From positions 1 to 64,000 of the forward strand of contig JAQTMN010000002.1 of assembly GCA_028714315.1 (NCBI GenBank): a DNA stretch of 64,000 bases. Reading direction: 5' to 3'. A program made the translations under genes and the position numbers. The first letter of the stretch is position 1, and each line of letters opens with the position of its first letter. The notes beneath the pieces are model-generated. The model worked only from the letters and a program-made list of their open reading frames with translations. It made no database searches and was not told the origin of the DNA. Positions 37,716 through 47,759 of this stretch are shown piece by piece. The stretch comes from Sulfuricella sp. Lineage in GTDB: Bacteria; Pseudomonadota; Gammaproteobacteria; Burkholderiales; Sulfuricellaceae.

Positions 37716-37833
37716 GGATTGTCCATTAGCCCAGGATGCCCCCTGTGGGTACGGCTTCAGCCGTACATGTCAGGCTAAAGCCTGACCCACAACGACTGCG
37801 AAATCCTGCCAATTCATGGCTAATGGACAATCC
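37716..37833. repeat. Nested inverted repeat enclosing a double hairpin
   Basis: Outer arms ggattgtccattagcc / ggctaatggacaatcc; inner gtacggcttcagccgtac and gtcaggctaaagcctgac. Confidence 0.8.
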
Positions 37834-37865
37834 CTGTTTATTGAATATTGAACGGAGAAATAAAA

Positions 37866-38779
<914 letters not shown>

Positions 38780-38783
<4 letters not shown>

Positions 38784-39709
38784 ACCTCCTCGACGCCCTG
38801 CCGCTGCGCCCGACCGCGAGCGGCATGATCTGGCTGGCGGCGGTGCTGGCGCTGCTTGCGACTGCCATCAACTACGGCAACAACATCGTCTTTGCCCTAG
38901 CCTTCCTGCTGCTCGCGGTCTGGCTGCAATCGGCCTGGGAATGCCGCCGCAACCTGTCCGGCCTAGCCTGGAACTGGCTGCCCGCCAGCCCGGTTTTTTC
39001 CGGCGAGGCAGCGCAGCTGGGCGGGATGGTGGAAAACGCCGGCAGCCGTCCGCGCCGCGCGTTGTCGCTGGCGCGCCGGGGGCAGTCCGGCCTGGCGTGG
39101 GATGCCCCGGCGCGGGGCGAGGCGCGGCTGGAGTTTCCCTGCCGCACGGCGCAGCGGGGAAAGGCGCGGTTCGACGGTTTTTCCCTGTCCACCCGCCATC
39201 CGCTCGGCCTGTGGCAGGCGCGCCGCCGCCTGCCGCCCCCCTCCGTGCTGGTCTACCCCGCGCCGGACGGCGACGCGCCCCTGCCCGCCGGTTCGGCGCA
39301 AAAAGCGCATCGCCGCCAGGAATCCAGCGACTTTCACGGCGTGCGCGCCTATGCGCCGGGCGACCGCCTCGGCCGCATCAACTGGCGCGCCTGGGGCCGC
39401 CGCGAGGAATTGCTGGTGAACGTGTTCGACGGCGGTTCGGGCGGCCAGACGCTGTGGCTGGACGCGAACCTGTGCCACGGCGGCCTGGAGCGGCGCCTGT
39501 CCCAGCTCGCCGCCTGGGTGGTGGCGGCGGAGCGCGGCGGGCAGGAATACGGCCTCGACCTGGACGGCAGCCGCGTGCCGCCGGGCCGCGGCCGCGCCCA
39601 GCGCGAGTCCTGCCTGGCCCTGCTGGCGCTGCATGAGCCCTTGCCCCAAACCTCCCCTAACGAGTCCCCACTTCGCGAGTTTCACGCCAACCCGGAGAAA
39701 AAACCATGA
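38780..39709 (+). CDS. DUF58 domain protein
   Basis: SSDFHGVRAYAPGDRLGRINWRAWGRREELLVNVFDG; ATGA overlap with the moxR-like gene. Confidence 0.9.
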
Positions 39710-40254
39710 GCCATTCCAGTTCCCCACCCCAATCCGCCGCCATCGACCCGGCCGTCGGCCTGCGCTGGCGCAGCGGCGACGCGCTGCGCCGCCTGGCCGG
39801 CGCGTTCGCGATCGGCCTGGGCGCCGCCATGGCGTCCGGGGCGCTGCTGTTCGCCGCCTTGCCGCACGACAACCTGAACCACGTGCTGCTGCTCAGCCAC
39901 CTTGCCTCCGGCATGCTGGCGCTGGCCTTTTTCGCCTTTTTCGTCGTGCTCCACTGGCGGGACTGCAAGGAGCCGCTGCTGCACCTGGTGCATCCCTTCC
40001 GCCTGTATCGGCAGAGGCGCGGCGATCCCCATGCGGCCAAGCGGATGCTGGGCTATGCCCTGATGTGGCCGGTGCTGCTGGTGATGCTGTCGGGCCTGCT
40101 GATTTCCCTGCCGGCCGTCGCCTACCTCGCCGGCTGGCCGCAGACGCTGCCCTATGGCGCGCATGACGCGCTGCAGAAACTTCACCTGTGGCTGACGCCG
40201 ATCCTGCCGCTGGTGCTGGCGCTGCATTTTGCAAACAAGGAGAAATCTCGATGA
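39706..40254 (+). CDS. Multi-TM, histidine-containing membrane protein (cytochrome b-like)
   Basis: About 4 TM segments with in-membrane His (LLLSHLASGMLALAFFAFFVVLHW; LHLWLTPILPLVLALHF); ATGA overlap with the multiheme cytochrome gene. Confidence 0.55.
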   Translation: MSHSSSPPQSAAIDPAVGLRWRSGDALRRLAGAFAIGLGAAMASGALLFAALPHDNLNHVLLLSHLASGMLALAFFAFFVVLHWRDCKEPLLHLVHPFRLYRQRRGDPHAAKRMLGYALMWPVLLVMLSGLLISLPAVAYLAGWPQTLPYGAHDALQKLHLWLTPILPLVLALHFANKEKSR

Positions 40255-41846
40255 AACCGGAACGCCAACCCTTCCGCCCGTGGGGGCGCCTCTTCCTGGG
40301 CGTGCTGCTGACCGTGCTGGCGGCGGCCGGCGCGGCGCTGTGGCTGCACCCTTCGCCGACGCTGGCGGTGGAAGTCAAAAAGGACATGCCGTTTTACGCG
40401 CTGCCGTTCGGCGCCAACCCGTTCGCGCCCGGCGAGCTGAAAACCACCGACAAGGCGCTGGTCAACTGGCGCGGCGTGCCCGGCTCCACTTCCTGCGCCG
40501 AGTGCCACCGCAAGGAGTTCACGGAATGGAACACCTCCATCCACGCCATTTCGGACCGCGACCTGGTCTACGACAGCACGGTGCGCGAGAACACCACGGC
40601 GTCGCACGCGGCCAGGGAACACGGCGACGAGAAAGGCCGCTGGTGCGAGTCCTGCCATAATCCGCTGGGCACCCTGACCGGCGCGGTCACGCCGGTCAGC
40701 AGCGTGCCCGAGCAGGAGGCGCTGGAGGAAGGCGTCACCTGCGTCGTCTGCCATACGGCGACGCACGCCGAGCCGCTGGCGGGCAATGGCGCGTTGACGT
40801 CCAACATCAACGGCGTGGCGCGCCACCTGCATCCGGCAGAGATCATGGCCGCCCCCGCCCGCCATGCGCGCGACATGAACGCGGCGCGGACCAGCCCGCT
40901 GATCGGGTCGAGCGCCCTGTGCGGCGCCTGCCACACCGAAATCCGCCCGACCGCCGTCAACGGGTCCGAGCCGATGAACCTCCAGGACACCTACGACGAA
41001 TGGCGCCGCTCGCCCTACGCCGAAGCCGGCGTCCAGTGCCAGAACTGCCACATGGCGCGCGATCCGGCCGGGTACATCGGCGCCCTCAAGCGCGGCGAAA
41101 AGCCGCCCAAAAACATTTCCCACCGCATCGCGGGCAATAATTACCTGCTCGCCGACTCCAGCCTGCCCGGCGATCTGGCCACCACCCTGCGCGGCGGTCC
41201 GCCGGCGGGGATCAACCGCCTGTTCAGCCCCGCCGACTATGGCAAGGAACTGGGACAGACCCGCGACCAGGTGACCGCCCTGCTCCGTGCGGCCGCCAGC
41301 CTGAAGGCGACCCTGCACCCGGCACAGCGCGGCCAGCTCAGGCTCGAAGTCGCCGTCGGCAACACCGGCGCCGGCCACGCCCTGCCCACCGGGCCGCTCG
41401 ACCAGCGCCACATGTGGCTGGAAATCGAGGTCGAGGACGCGCGCGGCCAGCCGGTTTTCCACAGCGGCCGCTTCGACGCGAAAACCGGCGAAGTCGCCCC
41501 CGATGCGGTGATGTGGGTGAAGCACATCTTCGACACCGAGGGCAAAAAGGACTTGCGCCACATCCTGTTCGACGCCGACCGCCTGGTCTATCCGCGCAAG
41601 CCGATCCTCGCGGGCGAAACCGATCGCGTGGCGTATGCCGTCCGCCTGCCGGAAAAAAGCAGCCCGCCCTACCGCGCGCGCGTCCGGCTGTGGTACCGGC
41701 TGGCGTTCCAGGAAATCCTCACCAATATCGACCGCCAGGACATGGGCAAGACCGAAGGCATCGTCATTCCGCCGGTCCTGATGCAGGAAACCGCGGCGAG
41801 CATCCCGGCGGCGGTGTCCGCCCAACCAGGAGGATCGAAATCATGA
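40251..41846 (+). CDS. Multiheme (five CxxCH) cytochrome c with N-terminal membrane anchor/signal
   Basis: CAECH, CESCH, CVVCH, CGACH, CQNCH; N-terminal hydrophobic segment LFLGVLLTVLAAAGAALWL. Confidence 0.88.
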   Translation: MKPERQPFRPWGRLFLGVLLTVLAAAGAALWLHPSPTLAVEVKKDMPFYALPFGANPFAPGELKTTDKALVNWRGVPGSTSCAECHRKEFTEWNTSIHAISDRDLVYDSTVRENTTASHAAREHGDEKGRWCESCHNPLGTLTGAVTPVSSVPEQEALEEGVTCVVCHTATHAEPLAGNGALTSNINGVARHLHPAEIMAAPARHARDMNAARTSPLIGSSALCGACHTEIRPTAVNGSEPMNLQDTYDEWRRSPYAEAGVQCQNCHMARDPAGYIGALKRGEKPPKNISHRIAGNNYLLADSSLPGDLATTLRGGPPAGINRLFSPADYGKELGQTRDQVTALLRAAASLKATLHPAQRGQLRLEVAVGNTGAGHALPTGPLDQRHMWLEIEVEDARGQPVFHSGRFDAKTGEVAPDAVMWVKHIFDTEGKKDLRHILFDADRLVYPRKPILAGETDRVAYAVRLPEKSSPPYRARVRLWYRLAFQEILTNIDRQDMGKTEGIVIPPVLMQETAASIPAAVSAQPGGSKS

Positions 41847-42226
41847 TGCGGATACGCTGGCGCAATATCAGCCTGATCGAAGCCCTCGCGGTGGCCCTGC
41901 CCCTGGCGGCGGCCGTCGCCACGGCGGCGGGCATCCATCTCCACCGCAGCGATGAGCACACGCTGCGGCTGACCCGTGCGCGCGACGACCTGCGCGCCCT
42001 GAACTCGGCGCTGCTGCAGCGCACGCCCATGCCGGATACCGCGCAGGGGCTGGACGCGCTGGCGAAGAGCGGAATGCTGGAGAGAATTCCCCTCGACCCG
42101 TGGGGACGGCCCTACCGCTATCTCCATCCCGGCACGGTCCGCTCCTACGACCTGTATTCCCTCGGGCCGGACGGGGTGGAAAGCCAGGACGACGTGGTCG
42201 CCTGGAATCTCTACGGGGGACGCTGA
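41843..42226 (+). CDS. GspG-like pseudopilin, atypical prepilin N-terminus
   Basis: RN-ISLIEALAVALPLAAAVATA plus GspG C-terminal signature IPLDPWGRPYRYLHPGTVRSYDLYSLGPDGVESQDDVVAW. Confidence 0.75.
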   Translation: MMRIRWRNISLIEALAVALPLAAAVATAAGIHLHRSDEHTLRLTRARDDLRALNSALLQRTPMPDTAQGLDALAKSGMLERIPLDPWGRPYRYLHPGTVRSYDLYSLGPDGVESQDDVVAWNLYGGR

Positions 42227-42228
42227 TC

Positions 42229-44325
42229 TTGGCCAAATCCCGTTCCCGCTTCGCGCCGGGCAACCCCGCGCCGTGGCTTCCGGCCGGATTGCTGGGCCTG
42301 GCGCTGGCCGTCCACGCCCCGGCGCTACCGCTGCCGGCCTGGCTCGCCCTGACGCCCGCCCTCGCCAGCCGGCTGCTGCCCGCGTCGCGCCTGCTGTCCG
42401 GGGCGCGCCTGGTTCTGCTGGCGCTGGCGGTGGGCCTCGCCGGCCTGGCGTTCGGCTGGCTCGACAGCGCGACGCTGCGTCTGGCCCTGCTGCTGGTGCT
42501 CGCGCTCAAGCTGGCTGAAGCGCGCACGCGGACGGAATTCAACCTGATCGGCGCGGCTGCCGCGGTCGCGGTGGCGATCGGCCTGCTGCAATGGGGCGAG
42601 GGAGCCGGCCTGACACTGGTGCTGCCGGCGGCATGGCTGCTGGCGGCGGGTTTCGCCTGCCGCGACGGAGCGCGTCCGGCCGCCGGCCTGGCGGCGATGA
42701 AGGACGCGCTCCGGGAAGGCGGGCTGCGCCTGCTGCTGGCCCTGCCGCTGGCCGGGGTGCTGTTCGTGTTCTTCCCGCGCATTCCCGGACCGCTGTGGGA
42801 CATCGGCCTGACTTTCGGCCTGCCGCTGCCGGTTTCGATCGAAAAATCCAACCAGGGATTGGGCATTTCCACCCGCCTCAAGCCGGGCCAGACCCAGACC
42901 GGGGCGAGCGACGGCCAGCCGGTGCTGGTCGCCGAGTTTCACGGCTGGGTGCCGCCGACCAGCCAGCTGTACTGGCGCGGCCCGGTGTTTTACGACTTCG
43001 ACGGCGACGCCTGGCAGATGGACGCCGAATATGCCGGCGAGGGGCGCAAGCTGATGCAGCGCGGCTGGCGCAGCGCCGCCGCGTTCGGCGAGCAGCTCCG
43101 CAGCCGGGCGCAGGAAGTGCGCTACCGCGTGCGCCTGACCCCGCACGGCGGCCTGTGGCTATACGGCCTGGACCTGCCCTCCGGCCTGACCAGCGAATCC
43201 TTCATCGGGCCGGACTGGCAGGTCCTCGCCCACCAGCCGGTGGCGCAGGAAATCAGCTACGAGCTGTCCTCCTGGCTGGAGTGGACGGCGCGCGCCGAAA
43301 TCGGCGCGGACACGCGCCGGCGCGCCCTGACGCTGCCGGCAGAGCGCAACCCCCGCCTGCTGGCGCTGGGCCGGGAGCTGGGGAAGGAAGGTTCGGCCGA
43401 CGCCATCGCCCGCGCCGCGCTCGCCGTCCTGGCGCAAGGCGGCTACCGCGTGCGCGACCGCTTTACCCCGCCGCAGGGGAAGGACATGCTCGACGCTTTC
43501 TGGTTCGAACGCAAGGAAGGCAACGCGGAACTGTATGCCGGCGCCTTCGCCGTGCTGATGCGCGCGGCGAACGTGCCGGCGCGCCTGGTCACCGGTTACC
43601 GGGGCGGCAAGCTGATGGCGCTGACCGACTATGTGGTGGTCAAGCGCGGCCATGCCCATGCCTGGGTGGAAATCTGGGATGAAGCCCGCGGCTGGCGGCG
43701 CATCGACCCGGTCGATATGATCGCGCCGCAACGTCTTGCCGACCAGGGCAAACCGGCAAAGCCGGCGCCCGCCCCCACCGCCCGGCGCGCGCCGCAGGAG
43801 CAACCGGGCGAGCACGCCGCGCCCCCGCCCGCCGGCTCGCTCGCGGCGGGTGCGGCGCCGGCCGCAGCGGCGCGCGGCGGCGACTTCCTGCCCGACGTGT
43901 CCGCCTGGCTGGAGCGCTGGGTGTTCCGGCTCGATGGCGAAAAACAGCTGGGCCTGCTGGACGGCAAGGGCGGCGGTTTCGCCTGGGTCTGGCTGCTGCT
44001 TGCCGCCGCGCTCGGCAGCGGGCTGCTGCTGGGCGCTCGCCACGCTCTCGCGCGCTGGCGCGAGCGCCGCCTGATTCCGCCGCCGGAACGCCACTGGCGG
44101 CGCGCCTGCCGGCTGCTGGCCAAACATGGCTTGGCGCCGCGCGCCGGCGAATGCCCCAGCCATTACGCGCAGCGGGTGTCCGCCGCGCGCCCGGCCTGGT
44201 CGCCGGCCATCGCGCAGCTATGTCGGCACTACGCAGAATGGCGCTACGGCCGCGCACCGGAAAGCCGCGCGGCGGATGTGGAAAACGCCGCCCGCCACCT
44301 GGTCAACCGGGTGTTGGCAGATTGA
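42229..44325 (+). CDS. Transglutaminase (TgpA-like, DUF3488) membrane protein, TTG start
   Basis: N-terminal TM cluster, SQLYWRGPVFYDFDGDAW, transglutaminase core ANVPARLVTGYRGG..VVKRGHAHAWVEIWDEARGWRRIDPV. Confidence 0.9.
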   Translation: MAKSRSRFAPGNPAPWLPAGLLGLALAVHAPALPLPAWLALTPALASRLLPASRLLSGARLVLLALAVGLAGLAFGWLDSATLRLALLLVLALKLAEARTRTEFNLIGAAAAVAVAIGLLQWGEGAGLTLVLPAAWLLAAGFACRDGARPAAGLAAMKDALREGGLRLLLALPLAGVLFVFFPRIPGPLWDIGLTFGLPLPVSIEKSNQGLGISTRLKPGQTQTGASDGQPVLVAEFHGWVPPTSQLYWRGPVFYDFDGDAWQMDAEYAGEGRKLMQRGWRSAAAFGEQLRSRAQEVRYRVRLTPHGGLWLYGLDLPSGLTSESFIGPDWQVLAHQPVAQEISYELSSWLEWTARAEIGADTRRRALTLPAERNPRLLALGRELGKEGSADAIARAALAVLAQGGYRVRDRFTPPQGKDMLDAFWFERKEGNAELYAGAFAVLMRAANVPARLVTGYRGGKLMALTDYVVVKRGHAHAWVEIWDEARGWRRIDPVDMIAPQRLADQGKPAKPAPAPTARRAPQEQPGEHAAPPPAGSLAAGAAPAAAARGGDFLPDVSAWLERWVFRLDGEKQLGLLDGKGGGFAWVWLLLAAALGSGLLLGARHALARWRERRLIPPPERHWRRACRLLAKHGLAPRAGECPSHYAQRVSAARPAWSPAIAQLCRHYAEWRYGRAPESRAADVENAARHLVNRVLAD

Positions 44326-44365
44326 TCTGGCCGATCCGAAAAAAGTCAAGGAAGCGCTGATTTAA

Positions 44366-44642
44366 CCTCAAGACCCTATTTGAACCACGGAGATCACGGA
44401 GAAAATGCATGGCGTGTATCCCTTGGATGCTCAATGCTTCCAAAACGCGTCCTGATTAGCCACCAACCTCAGCGGAGGGATGGATCGCGTCGAATATCGC
44501 CACGTAGGAGCGGCCTCCCGGCCGCGATGCCGGTATTCGCGGCCGGGAGGCCGCTCCTGCATGTTCCGCTGTGGCTAATCAGGAAATGCTTTGTTGTGCT
44601 CCGTGTCCTCCGTGATCTCCGTGGTTCGAATAAGGTTTTCTG
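44366..44642. repeat. Dispersed inverted-repeat element, copy F (cacggag subtype), interrupted by another inverted-repeat unit
   Basis: ttgaaccacggagatcacggag ... ctccgtgtcctccgtgatctccgtggttcgaataaggtttt with insertion at 44451-44584. Confidence 0.85.
44451..44584. repeat. Inverted-repeat unit nested in copy F
   Basis: Outer arms tcctgattagccac / gtggctaatcagga; inner gtaggagcggcctcccggccgcga / cgcggccgggaggccgctcctgc. Confidence 0.85.
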
Positions 44643-44745
44643 GTTTATTCGGATTCGGCGCTTTCCCAACCGCACGCGGGGCAGCTCGATTTTTGCCCTT
44701 TGGCGCCCTGGCGCGAAACGTTTCTGTCTTGATTTAGGAATCGAA

Positions 44746-45918
44746 ATGAAATTGCTCTCCCGTTTTATCAGTCCGATCATGTTCCTCCTGATTGCCGGCG
44801 CCGCCATGGCCGCCGATTTCAACCCGGCCATCGACGAAATCCTGCGGCGCGGCGATGCGGCCGCGGCCAGCTACGACCCGTCGAATCGGCTGGCGGCGGC
44901 GACTGAGTTTTCCTCGCTGTATTTCGATGTATTCGAAACTTCCGGCTTGGAGATGGATCTGGGCGTGCGCGATCCGGGCCTGAAAACCAACCTGGAAGTG
45001 CTGTTCGGCGCGCTCAACGCCAAAGCCATGCGCGGCGCGCCCGCCGACGACGTGCGCGCCGGCTGGTCGCGGGTTTCCGCCGCGCTGGGCGAGGCGCGCA
45101 AGCTGTATGGCGGGGAGCGCGTGGAGGGTTTCTGGAGCGTGTTCGTCAAATCCCTGCTCATCCTGCTGCGCGAGGGCGCCGAAGCGATGCTGGTGATCGG
45201 CGCGCTGGCGGCCTACCTGCGCCGCGCCGGGGCGGCCGACCGGGTGTGGGTGCTGTACGCCGGGGCGGGCATCGCCGTGCCGCTGTCCCTGCTCACCGGC
45301 TGGCTGCTGAACCGGAGCATGCGCCTGAACGGCATTTCGGCCGGCATGATCGAGGCCGTCTCCCTGCTGGCCGCCGCCGGCATACTGGTGTACATCAGCT
45401 TCTGGCTGTTCTCGAAACGGGAAGCGCGGCGCTGGCAAGCCTGGGTGGCGGGCCGGATGGAATGCGCGCTGTCCGGCGGATCGTTGCTGGCGCTGGGCGG
45501 CGCGGCGTGCTTGGCGGTGTACCGGGAAGGGGCCGAAACCGTGCTGTTCTACGCCGCACTGGCCGCCTCGGCCCCCGGCCACGAGACGGCGCTGGCATCC
45601 GGCATCGCGATGGCGGCCGTAGCGCTGGCGGCGCTGTATTTCGGCCTGCGCCGGTTCGCCATGCGGATTCCGCTGCGTGCTTTCTTCAGCGCGACCGCCG
45701 CGCTGCTGTATGCCATGGCGGTGATTTTCGCCGGCCAGGCGCTGATCGAACTCCAGGCGACGGGATATCTGCCCAGCCACTACCTGCCGGGCTTCCCCAG
45801 CATCGCCTGGGCCGGCGTGGCGCCGACCTTGCAAGGGCTGGGCACGCAGGGCATGATGCTGATGTTGCCGTCGGCGGTCTGGCTGTGGACGCGCCGCGCC
45901 CGGCCGACGGCGCGATGA
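44746..45918 (+). CDS. FTR1-family iron permease (second copy)
   Basis: Signal peptide + periplasmic domain, motifs LLREGAEAMLVIGAL and VYREGAETVLFYAAL. Confidence 0.9.
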   Translation: MKLLSRFISPIMFLLIAGAAMAADFNPAIDEILRRGDAAAASYDPSNRLAAATEFSSLYFDVFETSGLEMDLGVRDPGLKTNLEVLFGALNAKAMRGAPADDVRAGWSRVSAALGEARKLYGGERVEGFWSVFVKSLLILLREGAEAMLVIGALAAYLRRAGAADRVWVLYAGAGIAVPLSLLTGWLLNRSMRLNGISAGMIEAVSLLAAAGILVYISFWLFSKREARRWQAWVAGRMECALSGGSLLALGGAACLAVYREGAETVLFYAALAASAPGHETALASGIAMAAVALAALYFGLRRFAMRIPLRAFFSATAALLYAMAVIFAGQALIELQATGYLPSHYLPGFPSIAWAGVAPTLQGLGTQGMMLMLPSAVWLWTRRARPTAR

Positions 45919-45977
45919 CGGAAATTGAAAAACAGTCGGTCACGGGGAATACGGAGTTTCAGGGAAAAAACGAAACC

Positions 45978-46322
45978 ATGGACACGCACCAGATCATTCG
46001 GCAATTCGCGCCGCGCGCCGCGATCGCCCACCACATTCCGGGACGGATCCGCATCCGGCTCGACCTCAGCCTGGCCGAAATCTCGCGCCTGCGCGAATTC
46101 GACCCGGAACGCCTGCGCGGCGCGCTGACCACTATCCGCGGCGTGCGCGACGTGCGCATCAACGGGCTGGCGCGTTCCTGCACGGTGGAATACGACGCCG
46201 GCGTGATCCCCTCCGCCGCCTGGGAAGACCTCCTCGCCGACCGCGACACGCCCGCGGCGAAGGTGCTCCTGGATATTCTGCGGGAAAGACATGAGACATT
46301 GCCGCAAAAAACCGCATTTTAA
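45978..46322 (+). CDS. HMA-like small protein with HHIPGRIRIRL motif (FezC-like candidate)
   Basis: AIAHHIPGRIRIRLDLS..LTTIRGVRDVRINGLARSCTVEYDAGVI; HMA-like fold pattern without CxxC. Confidence 0.65.
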   Translation: MDTHQIIRQFAPRAAIAHHIPGRIRIRLDLSLAEISRLREFDPERLRGALTTIRGVRDVRINGLARSCTVEYDAGVIPSAAWEDLLADRDTPAAKVLLDILRERHETLPQKTAF

Positions 46323-46466
46323 CCACGGGGAACACGGGGCACACGGGAGCTGATTTGGGATTTTAAATTTAACCCCATTCACCCAATGCGCGATATGAGA
46401 AAACACACAACACTTTGATTTTACCCCCCGTGTTCCCCGTGAACCCCGTGGTCACCCGCTTTTACA
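46313..46466 (+). repeat. Dispersed inverted-repeat element, copy G
   Basis: ttaaccacggggaacacggggcacacggg ... ccccgtgttccccgtgaaccccgtggt. Confidence 0.85.
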
Positions 46467-46507
46467 AGTTTTCAACTGCCGTTTTTTTACGTGAAAAGGA
46501 GAATGCC

Positions 46508-46948
46508 ATGTTCCCCCTGTTCCCATTCGTTGCCGGCCTCGTCGCCGGCATTTTGGCCACGAGATCGCTGCGCGGCGGGAAGGTGCGCGGCGGCCTGGAA
46601 TCGATCCAGGAAAAGCTGCGCGACGCCACGGTCTCCGGACTGGGCAGCGTCGCAAGCGCGTCGGCCGCCATGAAGCAGCGGCTGGAGCCGGAAGCGAAAG
46701 CGGCGAATGCCGAGCCGGCGGTGGCGGCGCCTGCCGCGAAGAAACCGGCACGCGGCAGACCGCCTGCCGCCGCCACGAGGAAGAAGGCGGCTTCCGTGAA
46801 ACAGCCGCCGGAAGTGAAGGCGCCGGTGCAGGAAGCGGCCAGCGCCGTGGCGCCCGCCGCGAAGAAGCCGCGCGCCAAATCGCCCGCCGCCGCCACGAGG
46901 AAGAAGAAGGCGGCCTCCCCCGATAACACCCCCGGAGGTTTGGCATGA
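46508..46948 (+). CDS. Hypothetical: hydrophobic N-terminus plus Lys/Ala/Pro-rich histone H1-like tail
   Basis: MFPLFPFVAGLVAGILATRSLRGGKV..KKPARGRPPAAATRKKAASVKQPPEV..KKPRAKSPAAATRKKKAAS. Confidence 0.65.
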   Translation: MFPLFPFVAGLVAGILATRSLRGGKVRGGLESIQEKLRDATVSGLGSVASASAAMKQRLEPEAKAANAEPAVAAPAAKKPARGRPPAAATRKKAASVKQPPEVKAPVQEAASAVAPAAKKPRAKSPAAATRKKKAASPDNTPGGLA

Positions 46949-47256
46949 AAAAAAGACGCCCCCGCGCGTCGCGCAAACTCGCCGGCGCCGCCGATTATTT
47001 TGTGCGCGGCTTCGTCGCCACCGGCCTGCTGGCGGCTTTGCAGGACCCGTCGAGCCGCGGCGCCCCCCATGTGCGCGCCGTCCTGCGGCACGCCCTGCAG
47101 GGCGGCGCCGCGCTGGCGGCGGGCGGCATCGCCGCCGACGCGCTGCGCGAAGGCTCGCCGGCGGGCGCGTTGACGGCGGTCGGCGCCGGCGTGGCCGCAC
47201 TGGCGATGATCGCGCATTTTACGCATGAGACCCATGAGCCTAAAAACCTCATTTGA
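46945..47256 (+). CDS. Small hypothetical membrane protein
   Basis: ADYFVRGFVATGLLAALQD, GGAALAAGGIAADALREGSPAGALTAVGAGVAALAMIAHF; ATGA overlap with preceding gene. Confidence 0.6.
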   Translation: MKKRRPRASRKLAGAADYFVRGFVATGLLAALQDPSSRGAPHVRAVLRHALQGGAALAAGGIAADALREGSPAGALTAVGAGVAALAMIAHFTHETHEPKNLI

Positions 47257-47402
47257 ACCACGGGGAACACGGGGCGCACGGGGAACGGCGCGGGATTTTA
47301 AATTTAACCTTCGCCACCCAACGGGTAATATGGGCAAAAACGCGCAACCAATTGGTTTTACCCCGTATTCCCCGTGAGCCCCGTGGTTAACTGCGTTTTA
47401 CA
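47239..47402 (+). repeat. Dispersed inverted-repeat element, copy H
   Basis: aaaacctcatttgaaccacggggaacacggggcgcacgg ... ccccgtgagccccgtggttaactgcgttttaca. Confidence 0.88.
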
Positions 47403-47444
47403 GCATGAGACTTTACCCGGCATTCCACACCAAGGAGAGATGGC

Positions 47445-47759
47445 ATGAGCAAGAAAAAATCCCGCAAGAAATCGAATCGCGCCGAGGCAAAACTCGCCCG
47501 GCAAATGGAAGACACGCCTGCCGGCCTGCTCGGCAATCTGCAGGGCATGCTGGGCTCGCGCCGCCGCCAGCAGTTCATTCTCGGCGCCGTGCTCGGCGCG
47601 GCGGCGGTGTATGTGCTGAGCGACGAAAAACTGCGCGCCAAACTGATCCGCACCGGCGTCGGCCTGTATTCCGGCATCGCCGGCGGCTTCGAGGAAATGA
47701 AGGAGCAAATGGCCGACATCCAGGCCGAAGTCGAGGCCGAAAGACAGAGCGCCGCATGA
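47445..47759 (+). CDS. Small YtxH-like membrane-associated protein
   Basis: MSKKKSRKKSNRAEAKLARQ..FILGAVLGAAAVYVLSDEKLRAKLIRTGVGLYSGIAGGFEEMKEQMADIQAEVE; overlaps P-type ATPase start. Confidence 0.6.
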   Translation: MSKKKSRKKSNRAEAKLARQMEDTPAGLLGNLQGMLGSRRRQQFILGAVLGAAAVYVLSDEKLRAKLIRTGVGLYSGIAGGFEEMKEQMADIQAEVEAERQSAA

